A stretch of 64,000 bases of DNA, taken from NCBI RefSeq assembly GCF_000002425.4, contig NC_037253.1:9587310-9651309 (forward strand). The letters run 5' to 3'. The notes below the pieces were generated by a model. That model was not told the origin of the DNA and made no database searches. It was given only the letters and a program-made list of their open reading frames with translations. Both the position numbers and the translations under genes were made by a program. This document shows positions 24,560 to 36,724 of the stretch, piece after piece; the first letter of the stretch is position 1, and the number at the start of each line of letters is the position of its first letter. The DNA is from Physcomitrium patens (taxonomy: Eukaryota; Streptophyta; Bryopsida; Funariales; Funariaceae).

Positions 24560-24710
24560 ATACCTCTTATCTTTTCCTTTTCTGGCCCTCTTTCTTTCCA
24601 CCTCTCCTTCCGTTCTATCCCTCCGCCCACTTTTCTTTCCATTTGTTTCTTTTTCTTTTTCTTTTCCAACTTTTGTTTCCTTTATTTTTTTCGTTTTTTT
24701 TCTTGTCTGG
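24560..24710 (+). repeat. polypyrimidine (CT-rich) tract
   Basis: About 150 bases almost entirely C and T on the plus strand, including CTTTTT repeats. Confidence 0.8.
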
Positions 24711-24920
24711 GGCTGTGTCCTATTCAGTAAAAGGACCAAGTGATTCAAGATTATCTTTTACTTTTTCATTACTGTTTAGATGGTGTAGTTTCCAAGTGTT
24801 GTTCAAAAAGCCCATCCCACTCTCAACTTTATCCAGTTTTTGAGAATAAGTGTTTTCAAATGCTATGGGATAAATTTTTCTTATTATTAACTTGGTAGCC
24901 CTATTCTGCTTCATGTCTTA

Positions 24921-25350
24921 AACTGTTTGTGGAACCCCCACCTTTTCTTTTTCTTTTTTATGTTAATATGAATTTTAATCAACCCTGCTTATGTTCCTTA
25001 ACTCCACATTTATCTAACATGTGTAAATGTTTTAATTTTGTAGCAATTCATGACCATCATCTATGTTTATTGATAGCCATTTGATCAAGTCTGTTGATGA
25101 TGATAACAATATGACAATGACGAAACTACTACAAGTCAGTCAATAAAATAAAATAAAATAAAAATTTTGTGCTAATTCTTTATTAATATTTAAACATTAT
25201 AATCAAATTAGTTTCACATGGAAAAAGAAAGAAAGAGAGTGTGCTTGCCCCAAAATGAAGTTGTCATCAATACTTTTAAAATTTTATCTGTCTATTTTTA
25301 GATTTAATATTATGTACTAACATTTTCAGGCATTATGTATTCAGAAACAA

Positions 25351-25382
<32 letters not shown>

Positions 25383-27060
25383 TTAAAGTGTTTTATTACA
25401 AAAGATACAAATATAATCACCAGTGTGAGACAATACAACTTTGTGTGTGTATATATATATGCATATATTTCTTTTCATAAAATATTAAGAATGATATGAA
25501 TTAAAGAGGATTTGACTGTAGCTATTGGCAGTGCCCATTCATATGTGCCAATGGTTGCTTTAGATATCCACTGCCAATGCCTCCCACATTCTGATAGTTT
25601 AACTATGTAATTCATTCAGTCATGCCAATTTACATTCAATACAATTTCCATTTCATATTTTTATAAAGTTACTCTTTCATAGTATTGACACTTTTTATAG
25701 CAACTTTTCTCCATATAAGATGTTTTGATATGTATCTGGCCAACAAGAATTTTTCAAAGTGCAACTTGTTTTTTCTGTGTTTGTGATTGACCCTATCAAT
25801 CAATTGACATATTGAATAAAAACATTACTTTTCTTTCTTTTCTTCTTGTAGTTATGCTCTCATAATTTTATGATTTTTAAAACCTTCAAAATATTATTTT
25901 GAAAAGTCATTTGATTTATTAAAATTATATATTTATTCAATATATATAAATATACACACTTTAATTGAAATTATTTATAACTTTCTTTGTTGTCTCATCA
26001 TCAATAAAAATACTAGATTTTCTTGTTTATTTTCTTGGGTGATAAAATTTAGATTATTTAGACAAAGTAGAGATTTATTCTAACACACAATCAGTTGATT
26101 TATAAAATCACAAAATAAAAAAATGAAAGTTATATAAAATTACATATGTGAAAAGCTTAACTAAAAACATGCTTTCTTTTTCTTTTTCTTTTTCTTTTCT
26201 GTAGGAATTTAATTATTGTTTTGAAGATTGTTATTTTGAGGCACCAATAAATTTATTTGAAATAAAATTCATATAATAAATAAATAAGCAAATTGTTATA
26301 GTTATTTTTAAAAATATCTTAAGTGGATTAAACTCTCAATAAAACTTTTACAAAAAAATATGTTTGTATGATGTTTGGTTATTTAGTTTTGCATAATGAT
26401 TCATTGTTAATTGTATATAATTGCTTTAACATATAACTCTTGAAACAAAACAAGGGCTCCTAACACTAACTCTGGTTATTATTATTATTATTGTTATTGT
26501 TATGATTTTAAAGTTTTCTAAATTTCCAGGCATAATTATTTAACAAAAATATTTTCCAAAAACATATTGTTTTTTAACTGGTGGAGTCTTTATGAATTTA
26601 GAGTATTCAATTTTTATGCAGTAGCATATGATTTGGAAAATCAACTGTAAACACGTCATGCAATAATCATATCTAAACTATTTAAAGAACTTAAAAAAAC
26701 AACAAAAAAGTAAATGAAGTCTAAAAATACATCATTCTAGAGCAATAAAAATCCAATAAAAATATTGTGAAGCAATAATAGAGAGAAATAAGAAAAAAAC
26801 ATCAAAAAATCGAATAAAGATTTAAAAAAAAAAAAACACAATATGTGGGATTTTTTAATCCTGAAAATGAAATTATGACTTTAAAGTAACCACCATTGAT
26901 CAAATAAAGGCAAGTCAATCCAAAATTTCCACCATTATCACATGTAGATAAACAAAAGAAAGAAACCCATCAAATCAACACCAAGAAAAAAGTATTTAAA
27001 AATACTTTACATCCAATTTTCCATGGTTTATTTTTGAAAAAATATTCAAAAAGAGGGAAT
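24921..27060. other. AT-rich intergenic DNA
   Basis: No gene recognised. TA/TG microsatellites occur near 25354-25381 and 25443-25460, and a CTTTTT repeat near 26170-26200. Confidence 0.55.
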
Positions 27061-27097
27061 AAGAAGAGAAGCCATTTGTTTTTTTCGTGTGGCCTTC

Positions 27098-27245
27098 CGG
27101 ACAGGCTGGAGGGAAAAAATGAAGGGAAGGAACTCGAAGGAACAGAAGATAGGAACTCGGGGAACAGAATATGGGAACTTGGGGAACAGGGGATGGGATC
27201 TACAGGGAACAGAGGGTGGGAACTAGGGGGAACTGGATAGGGGAA
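27098..27245 (+). repeat. polypurine tract with a degenerate GGGAAC-type repeat
   Basis: About 150 bases that are mostly purine on the plus strand, with repeated GGAACTCGGGGAACAG-like units spaced roughly 25 bases apart. It sits at the start of the GC-rich island upstream of COP1. Confidence 0.75.
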
Positions 27246-29041
27246 CGCAATCCCAACAAAGCTCACACTGATTGAAGTGGAAAACAGAAGAGAGACGATG
27301 GAGGGGCCCAAATGAGACATGGCACCTCAGCGACATTACGTCCTTTTCCGCAACACCTGAAATCTGAACAAGCTCAAGATTCGATCGGGGGCCAATTTCC
27401 ATCCAGATTTAGATCCTCTCGAATGGCCAGATATTTTCCCATAGTAAAAGTACCCACGTGGACTAAAACTCTTCTTCCCTCTCACGTATTGCCATCTGGA
27501 CGCCTCTGCACGTCTTTTTAGATAGGCAATCACCTCCCGGAGTTCCCACCACGTTCTCTGCACGTTCCCAGTACGTCTCGGCAGAGTTCGCAGCTTCTTC
27601 ACCTCTCCGTGCGTAGCGAACCTTAAAGGGACGACGACGTCTATTTTCGTGCCAATCAAGGTGCGTTTGTGTCTGTTGACTGGGACTGTGATTGATCCCC
27701 TTTGAAACTCGAATTCGGTACTTTAGTTATCGGCAAAAGCTTACTGCATCTCTACGGGACATAATACAATCTGTCATGGTCTAGATTTCCAGCCTCCTCA
27801 CCCGTTTCGGAAAATCTCGCACGTTGTGGGATTGTCACCAGCAGCGCACGGTTACGGCGTGAGGGAAAGCAACAGGATGGATTTACTGGAGGCGATGCGA
27901 ATCGGCTTTCGTTTCGGCGTGCGTTTGGTAAACTAAGGTTTGGGATTGTTTGGAGTGGTTGATTGAATTTCCCTTGGACAGGCTGTGGCGTTGGCGCTGG
28001 TCGTCGCTGCCCCCCCTCAGAACACACTTTTGCGACGCTGGCTCTTGGTGCGCTTGGTGGCTATTGCGCGGGCCTGTAGTTTGGCTTTGTTGCTGCTGCG
28101 AGGCAGCTATCCGTTTGTGTTGTGTTCCGGAGGTTCTAACAAGCTGCCGGTCGCATCTTTTGGCTCAAATTTGGCTCGCAACGGTAGTGGTCTTGGTGTT
28201 TGGCGACGGGATGTAGATTCATTGGGCCGTGCAGTTGTGCCATTCTGTTGCGTCGGAGCTTGTGATGGAGCTCGGAGGGTGACTGCTGGATTCTGCTAAA
28301 GAGATTGAGTTTCGGTCAAACCTTGAGGAGAGGGAATTGAGTTGTGTTTGGCTGTATCTGACGGCACGATTCGGTGGCTGAAATGGCGCAGTCTGGCTGC
28401 TTGGACGTTGGTGATGGAGAAGTCTTGGTGGATAGTGGACATCGGATTGGGGTAGTTAGCATCTGAGATGATTTCAGTAGGTGAATCGTAGATGTCGTGA
28501 TGTGCGCGTTTGGAATGATGTGGTGAAAGAGATGGTTCTGGTCGCACTAGTGTGCATGCATGCGTGTGTGCGTGCTCTTCGGAGCTTAAAGATCCCGACG
28601 AGTTTTTGTGAGGTTCGCGTCCATTTGCATCGCGTAGAATCTGGTGTATGATTCATCTTCGAAGAGCTTTTTCCTCATCCGTGTCCAGTTCTGGGTATTT
28701 AGGGTTTTCGATGTTCTCGTGGTCGCTGGCTCGAATAATGCGGTGTGCGAGGATACTTTCCTGAGTTAATTTCTAGGAAGAGGTCGGATTGCCTCTCGCT
28801 CGGGGTCAAATTGATTGTGCCTGACCGCAGAATGAGCATTTGAGCGTGCTGCAGAGTGCAAGCGTGAACTCTCTCAATTATTGAGATTTGGAGATTGAGT
28901 AGATGGCTTGAGTATCTTTGCCTGGATTCCCAGCTTAGTTCCGGTAGTCAGCCATCGAGCCAATCTGCGTTAGATCCTTGGCTATGGCAAAGTGCGGGAA
29001 CGAAGTGGAGCTTTGACAGGAAATCAATAAGTGGTGTGAAT
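27246..29041 (+). promoter_or_regulatory. COP1 upstream region and probable 5' leader
   Basis: Moderate-GC DNA in which open frames occur on both strands without recognisable products, as expected for promoter and leader. Two tiny upstream frames precede the COP1 start: ATG GCT TGA at 28903-28911 and an 11-codon frame at 28984-29016. Whether both lie in the mature leader depends on the unmapped transcription start and any leader intron. Confidence 0.4.
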
Positions 29042-32000
29042 ATGGAGGGAGGGACATGTACTCAGGGCTCGATAGGACCTCACGTTCCGTCCGTGGCAGC
29101 TGTAAAGCAAGAACCACGGACGGGCTCCTGGTCGTCACAGGACAACAAGTGCGAGTTGGCAATGGCATCAAAGCCGGCACTGGACAAGGACTTTCTCTGC
29201 CCTATTTGCATACAAACAATGAAGGACGCCTTTTTGACTGCATGTGGACACAGCTTCTGTTACACGTGTATTATGACACATCTGAGCAACAAGAGTAATT
29301 GTCCTTGCTGTGGACAGTACCTTACCAATAATCAACTGTTCCCGAACTTTTTGTTAAACAAGGTGACAGCGTGTGCTTACATACCGTGACTTTTATATCT
29401 CGGAATATATTGATCTGTTTTCAATTTGAGCTAAATCTATAACCCCGTCGTCTTATGGATTCTTATGTTTCCAGCTTATGAATAGAGGTGCTGTTCTATA
29501 AATTTGTTGATACTGACCCGGTAGTCATCTTACAAGCCCAGAAAATATTGAAATTTTCGATATTGCTTATTCTTGAAATTATGTTTTACAGTTGTTGAGA
29601 AAGGCCTCCGCCTCCCAGCTCGTCAGCAATGCATCTCCTGCTGAGCATTTACGACTTGCTCTTCAGCAGGTTCGTTGTTTTCTTTTCCCAGCCACGCCCG
29701 TCTGATTATGAATCGACCAGATGGCGATTAAAGAAGGGGAATGAGTACTCATTTGTGTGGATGAGAGTGCTTGGTTATGATCCTTGACATTTTTCTTAAG
29801 GTCCAATATTGGAGCTTATTTTTTCTCATTTCTGTGTCAGGGTGTAGACCTACCTGTAAAGGAGCTGGACTCACTCATGCACTTACTTTCTGATAAAAAA
29901 CGGAAAGCTGAACAAGAAGAAGCCGAGGCCAATATGGAAATTTTACTTGAATTTTTACATCGGTCTCGACAACAAAAGAATGAAGAGCTTAATCTTGTAA
30001 GAAATTCCCGCTTAATCCCATATAGGCATTTATGCTTTGAATGAAGAGAAGATGTCCGCTGATTTGTTTTTAGCACTGTTTTTTACGAACTAGGTTCGTG
30101 CTCTTGGCATTACAACACACTGTTGGTTTGGTCTAACTCTTCACCACAGCGAGGCTCCTCTTGCCCTTCACTGATTAGTTAACCCTTTTGTAATTCCATG
30201 AATTAACCGTATTTGTCTGTATTGACTGAAGCGCTGTGTACATGCAGTTGCAAGGAGATCTTCAGTTTCTCAAAGAAGACATTAGCACCGTCGAGAAGCA
30301 GCGGCAAGACCTGTTACACATTACGGAGAAAAATGCTCTAAAGATTCGCATGATCGCGGGTGGACCGTCATCCTCTAGGCCAGATACATTAGCTACAAAT
30401 GAAAACACAAGTAAGGGTGAGGCAACTTCTCAGAGTCGAGGTGGTCAGTTTGGAGCGTCAGTACCATCCAACTTGCCCCCAGCTAGTCTTAAGAGAGATT
30501 ACAGAGGACGTGTCACTTCTATTGGGACCTACAAGGAGATGATAGGAGGTGACGTATCATTGAGTAAAAGTCAATCAGAATTGAAAGCGCTGACACCTTC
30601 ACCAGCGGTCTTGACGATGGCAAAGAAACGCCGTGTGGTGGCTCAGGTAGAATTATTCGGAGGACTGCAGTTTCTTGGTTCATAGAATGCTTATGGATAT
30701 AATTAGATTTGACGCTGTAGTATATACAGTCTCTAAGAATATGCACTTCCTAACCACTCGATTTATTTCATTAATAGTTTGAGATATTGGTTTGTGAGGA
30801 AACTTGGATAGTAAGACTTCACAGTTGTGAGCTTTTTCTGAGGTTAATGCTGTGCTGTAAGCGAGTTTCCAGGTTTTTGTGGTCCTTCAAGCGCTTTGTA
30901 TGCTTAGAATTAGCTTGCTAGCTTAAGTACCTGATGTCATTGATCGTGTTTACTAACTTTCTCGGTTTTTCTTACAATTTCAGATCGAGGTTTTGCAAGA
31001 GGCCTATTTACAGCGCAGAAGGAAAGTAGCACAAGTTCATCGTCAGGAACAAAAAGTGCATGAGACAATCGTGCGCAAGGATGAAGAGGTCAACTCTGCC
31101 CGTGCCGACCTGTACAGTTCCGGTTTAGACGATTTCCAGTCCGTTCTGACTGCATTTACACGCTACAGGTATGTCGCTCTTTGCCCTATGGATAATACCT
31201 TGTCTCCATAGGTTCATGAAAAATTGCCCTTGGCTGTGGCGTGTTTAGTGGCATAATTTAATTTCTGTTATACATGTTGGTTCGTTGGAACTTAGTTTAT
31301 GCCATGAAATTCTAGCATTCGGAAGTCATTGAAACGTAGTGATGGGGAAGAGTTCGATTTTTGTGTCACCGTTCCTACGTGCACTGAGGTTAATATGGAG
31401 TTCACGTTCTTGTGTAGCCGGTTGAGTGTAATTGCAGAGCTGCGGCACGGAGATTTGTTTCATTCCTCAAACATTGTTTCAAGGTAAGATCGTCTGGAAT
31501 TGGTGGGCACCATTATATAACAGTCATGTCTGTTAGATATTAGCGTACACTTTTTTACTGCAGCATTACTCGAAAGTGACCTGAGCAGCCTAGGCACTTA
31601 GATTATACTCAATTGGAAAAGCAAATTCGCTTTTGTATGCCACTTGTCGGAAATTCCAGTGGAAACTGAGAGTATCACTATTGCATGTGCAGCATTGAGT
31701 TTGGTAGGGATGATGAGTTGTTTGCAACAGCTGGAGTTTCAAGGAGGATTAAAATTTTTGAATTTGCAACGGTACGCCTCCATTTCAAGATGATTGTCTT
31801 TCAAAGAACAAACAAAAAGTAACCCTTTGCCTTGAGATATCATTACATTAGTGTATCGAATTGCTCAAAATCCGTGTCCTCACGTTCAAGCAAGGTCTAC
31901 ATTGAAGCACGCTAAGGATTCATCATCTCAGTAATGCTTATGCATATTTGATTCCCGGTCCTAAATGCAAGTAAATTTATGGATTCATGTAAGAAAAAAG

Positions 32001-33851
32001 TAAATTCTTTGTGAACGCGATTGCACTTGATTTCTGGTTTCTGAATGCCCTCAGGTTGTCAATGAATTCGCTGGTGTACACTGTCCAGTAGTGGAAATGT
32101 CAACAAGGTCAAAATTGAGCTGCCTCAGCTGGAACAAATATATCAAATCACATATCGCCAGCAGTGATTATGAGGGGATTATTACTGTCTGGGACGTGAA
32201 TAGGCGCCAGGTTTGTTTTCATTATGCTCATGCCGAAGTCATAGATATGTCTTGATGATGTAAAATCCGGGCTTTAGGTACCTCACCCGCCCATCACACT
32301 CCCCCTTGATGTGTGTAGGTGTGTCTGACGTGTCTTTCTGGTTCACACAGGCAAGTTCTCAGTTGACTTGTAATGATGCTGCAGAGCATAACGGAGTATG
32401 AAGAGCATGAAAAGAGGGCATGGAGTGTGGATTTTTCACGAACTGATCCCACTATGTTAGTCTCGGGAAGCGATGATGGCAAGGTGATTTGTTGAAATGT
32501 TGTGATTTTATCACTCAAGTAACTGATGGACCTTCGTTTGACAAGGCCCCTTAAACTGGAAGGTAGTTTTTGGGCTTCTGCATCAAGGATCGAAGCGAAT
32601 GTGTAGTTGATCCTGAAGCTTTTTGCATTGTTTCTTGCAGGTGAAGATATGGTGTACGAGGCAAGAGTCAAGCGTGATAAATATAGATATGAAAGCAAAT
32701 ATTTGCTGTGTGAAGTACAACCCAGGATCAAGCAACTATGTTGCAGTAAGTACTTCGATCCTCCAAAATGATTTACCATCATCTTGATGTGATAATGACC
32801 TGTTGAAACTCTGTTCCAATATCTGTCTAAACTGTATACTATCAACTCATTTTTGGATTGTACCTTGCTGCAGGTTGGTTCTGCGGATCATCATATTCAT
32901 TATTTTGATGTGCGTAATTCTCATTTACCGTTGTATGTGTTCAATGGTCACCGAAAAGCTGTTTCGTATGTCAAATTCCTATCTCCAAACGAGTTAGCAT
33001 CCGCATCTACTGATAGTACTTTGTGTCTTTGGGATGTCAAAGAGAACTGCCCGGTACGCTTTCACTAGATACACATTATCTTCTGCTTTCAGGTTCATCA
33101 ATTTCTGCGTAAAATATATTTTAAATGTTTTGAATTGCACTGCAATCTGTATGCAGTACCAGCTAGCAGTTTGAGTTTCCGTTTTTTGGGTCTTGACTGT
33201 TTATGATGACTTGTGCATAAAGTTATTCAACTGACATCAGGTGTTCTGAACGCAGATAAGGACACTAAAAGGTCACACCAATGAAAAGAATTTTGTTGGA
33301 CTTACTGTCAACAGTGAGTATATCGCCTGTGGCAGTGAAACAAACGAGGTGTTTGTGTATCACAAGGTAACATTCTGCTTGAACAGAGTGTTAATATTTT
33401 GTGACTTGCTGTGGATGACTATTGGACTTTGGATGTCAAAAGGAAAGGACTTAAGGTGAATTTTTTTGGTCATTGGGATAGGATGTTCTATGTTTCTATA
33501 CTGATGGATTCTCTCTTTCAAGGAATGAAAATTTGAGGTGTTGCAAACCTGACTGAAAGGATGCACTAGGCCGTGGAATATGTTATTATGAAAGCATAAA
33601 TTAATGTATTGTTGCTTTCACGTTAGAACTCCCGAATATCATTTGTATGGAAGTTTTTACTAAATTCGTTTCATTTTCTGCAGGCTATGTCTAAACCAGC
33701 ATCTTGGCACAGATTTGGATCTGAAGATGCGGGGGAGAGCGATGATGATACCTCCCACTTCATAAGTGCCGTGTGCTGGAAAAGCGAGAGTCCTACTATG
33801 CTTGCCGCCAATTCACAAGGCACAATCAAAGTCCTGGTCCTTGCTCCCTAA
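29042..33851 (+). CDS. COP1: E3 ubiquitin ligase COP1 (RING, coiled coil, WD40)
   Basis: Thirteen exons: 29042-29362, 29592-29669, 29841-29996, 30248-30646, 30984-31168, 31418-31483, 31693-31771, 32055-32210, 32385-32483, 32641-32745, 32874-33053, 33256-33366, 33684-33851; 700 residues. Every intron is GT-AG and the phases agree. In the dark COP1, with SPA proteins and CUL4-DDB1, marks light-response factors such as HY5 for degradation in the nucleus. A C3HC4 RING finger spans residues 53-90 ([19 protein letters not shown]). A coiled coil lies at about 145-215. A bipartite basic nuclear signal (KKRR near 311, QRRRK near 328) crosses the exon 4/5 border. Seven WD40 repeats fill about 400-700, with WDVNRRQ and [11 protein letters not shown]. 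The start is the first ATG after stops and gives the usual short leader before the RING. It looks intact. Confidence 0.97.
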
Positions 33852-34661
33852 TTCGTTCCTAACTATATCTATAATGCTGTTCAGGCCACGAGCTGTAATT
33901 ACGTAACATGGTTCCAGGGCGTACCTTAATTTTTCACGAGGGATATCTATCCCAGTTTTGAGTGGTTCTTGTAATTCTTCTCCTGATTTTTACACATGAA
34001 AGTTGCATAGGTTTACCTGTCCTGGAAGTTTCAATTGACAGTTTCCTGCAACTCACCTTCGAAAGTTTTTTTTTTTTTTTAGCGACAAATGCTAGTGGTG
34101 TAAATTCCGAGACTTTTGTGGACACATTGCCCCTTGTCATGGTCCACCTATTACCCCAATCGGATGCTGTCATTTTAATTAGCAAATGTTCCTCTCTTCG
34201 CATGACAGACGATGAACTGGTGGACCTTTGGTTGCAACACTGGTGAGTCATGTTATGCAGTTTTTCTTTTGCTAAATCTACTAGGTCGTAGATGTGTTGG
34301 GTACAGGGTGCGATTCCATTACTCTGGAATAGCGGCCTGATATGCAATCAGCAAGTCACTATTTGCATTGGTTAGATGCAGGATTGAGAAGATCAATTTA
34401 GTGTCGTCAGGAGATCTAAAGCATTCTTCAAGGAGTTTCTGAAGCTCTCAGACGTCGTGGAAACCAAAACATTTTTTCATGATGTAATATTGTATTTTTT
34501 TCTCTTGAGATTTGAGTGTATCTGAAGTAGTATTTTCCCTACATTTGGAATTTTAACGGTGACGTTACTAATGGTCAAGTATTCAATATTTATTCAACTC
34601 GCATTACTGAAGTTTATGTAGTATGCCATCAATTACTGTGTGATTTTATCACTCAAGTAAC
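32501..34661. repeat. 23-base exact duplication, COP1 intron 9 and 3' flank
   Basis: The same 23 bases, starting TGTGATTTTATCACTCAAG, occur at 32501-32523 (COP1 intron 9) and 34639-34661 (downstream of COP1). The first part, GTGAT-TTT-ATCAC, is a small palindrome. Only these two short segments are the repeat; the DNA between them is COP1 and its flank. Confidence 0.7.
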
Positions 34662-36724
34662 GTGATGCCACAATACATAGGTTTCCAACTCATCAAGGAT
34701 ATGATATTTGAGTTGCAGAAGTTGATGTTGTGTTAGTTCTTTATGATGTTTGTATAAAAAACTATGAAATGATTGAGTTATGCCTCTCAGATGAAGATAA
34801 CCTGATCATTGTCTTTATCAGATGTTGAAATAACAAAGAAGTAGATAAATAAATCAATTAACCACATCGTTAGTGCAAAACTACCATTTACTCGATGTAG
34901 AAATCGCCAGAAGTGGCAGGTTGAAATGCGGTGGGATGTTATCTAAAGAAAATACTTAGGAACAGAGAACTAACACAGTTTCTGATTGTGAACATTGCTT
35001 GTGAACAGTCAGGAAGCAAATCTCTACAAGGTGCTTGTATCGTACAACTGCACAGGATCAAACACAATTTCATCATGTTTGCTGGGAATGGTTCTTATAC
35101 CCAAAATAAACAACAGAAGGGAAGCACCGTGTAGCACTTGCGAAGATAAGACTGACAAGTTACCGTCTCCGCTTACACATTATTCTCCCTCTTAAGCAAA
35201 TACCCACTGAGGTAATCAAACATAGTAGAAGATTACATAAGTGGCCAGAATCAAACAGGGCAGGTGCTAAGCAGGAAGTGGCCAGGTTGAAGGTGAACCA
35301 TTCGGCGAACACATGTAAAGTAGATTTTTCTCAATCCAACAGAGCTACTGCTGGAGAATCCATCTGACACGAGGCTACTCACCGACACAAATCTCTCTCG
35401 CACGAATGAGAATACTGCATGTTCACGCTGACGGGCATCGCGGGAGGGGCAGGGTTGATTTGAGACGACAACAGGAGTGGGGCCATCTGCATCCTATTCC
35501 AAGATTCTGTCCAACACTGCTGACGCGCCGAAGCTGCTGCTCAAGGAGCTCGCGATGCATGACTTGAGAGAGTCGAATCACAACCGCACGCTTTGGAGTG
35601 CAAGCCTGAGAGCACCCTCTTATAAGAAACGAAACTTACTTGCAAACACTCCTACAGTAAAACATTTCTGGATTGATCAAATTTGAATTAGTACCTGCCT
35701 AAACTTTATTCTTTTCCCAGTATTGTAGGAGAAGAATTCATGATTAAGCATTCAACAAGACGATAAGGAAGTATCTCAAAACCAAAGTAATGGGACGCCC
35801 GTGCGCCTTCGTACAATCTCATGCCCAAAGTTGGAGACAACCGCCTCCATGTCAGGATCCAGCAAACTGCTGGTGCCAAAGTAACGCACACTGACTTTCC
35901 CTGGATTAACTTGAAGCGGCTACGCAACAAATCACGTCACTCAGTCCATGATTCCTTCCGTCATGACAGGATTTGCTGACAAAGTGCTGATTCGATTCTG
36001 GCAGAGAGCAACAAAGGTCGTGGCGGAGATTTCGAAGTGTACAGAGTGAGTTGGTATACACTCTCAAACGTTGATGGGATCAGCCCACCAGACAACCTCA
36101 ACGACTAGGCACTTCTACTTAGATGTAAATATTAATTTACTACACTGGAAGTCTTCTGAAAGTCTGGCACAACTGCACAAATCCTGGAATCCGTTTGTGG
36201 AAACGATAATGGAGTTCTCACTGAACACCTTGTTTCAATCCCTTCACTTTCACACATTCAAACCACAGGGCAGGCCTTTGTTGGGTGAGTGAAGTTTCAA
36301 GAGGCTGCCATCAGCACAGTAGGAATTTATTATAAACCCCAGATTAAAAAAGATCACGACAGAATGAAGCTTGCAGTGTGATACTTGCCCCGCAATGAAC
36401 TCCAAAATCGTCAATTTATTTGTAGAATATCGTGTATGAACAAGTCAGTCGTCAAGAAATGTTCAACATTGTCTATGATCTTTATGTAGCATAGCCACGG
36501 TCGTTTGAAGATTAGCCTGTTTGCATTTCTCGTGCTAGGTTAACGGAGTATACCCATGTTTCCTGCCCAACTTGCTGACTCGAGCATCATCGGGACCCCA
36601 AGTTTCAAAATTGCTCGGTCATGCTATCACTAGTCACGGCAGCGGGACAAGAGGTCCGGTGCTCACCTTCTCAACTTTAAATCTACTATTTTAACCAACA
36701 CTTCTACCAAACACTAACTGGTCA
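33852..36724. other. COP1 3' flank and unassigned region before the lectin gene
   Basis: The COP1 3' untranslated region probably runs several hundred bases from 33852. A run of T's lies near 34067-34080. The rest has gene-like composition in places. Two minus-strand pieces look exon-like: one at 35776-35919 (separate entry) and one at 35383-35492, which starts with ATG and ends at a consensus GTGAGT donor. They could not be joined into a convincing gene. Confidence 0.4.
35776..35919 (-). CDS. possible terminal exon of an unrecognised gene
   Basis: Read on the minus strand after a TAG acceptor-like site, 47 codons give a peptide starting PLQVNPGKVSVRYFGTSSLL and ending GVPLLWF before a stop. 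Residue use and GC content are protein-like and the frame is clearly better than the other two. I do not recognise the family and found no upstream exon that joins in phase. It may be a lone relic or a chance open frame. Confidence 0.25.
   Translation of the reverse strand, partial: PLQVNPGKVSVRYFGTSSLLDPDMEAVVSNFGHEIVRRRTGVPLLWF

Larger units (their letters stand above)
23202..24920. other. GapA 3' flank and intergenic DNA
   Basis: Probable 3' untranslated region to about 23400. A pure poly(A) run of 34 lies at 23939-23972. A moderately GC-rich block at 24045-24540 has open frames on both strands but no recognised product. A polypyrimidine tract spans about 24560-24710. Confidence 0.5.

Noticed and set aside
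24045-24843. Two plus-strand open frames downstream of GapA
   Set aside because: The second is a translated polypyrimidine tract; the first has no recognisable motif.
27336-28299. Open frames on both strands upstream of COP1
   Set aside because: Low-complexity products and no motif; the region is better explained as promoter and leader.
33934-34347. Open frames on both strands after the COP1 stop
   Set aside because: They lie in the probable 3' untranslated region and include a run of T's translated as Phe or Lys.
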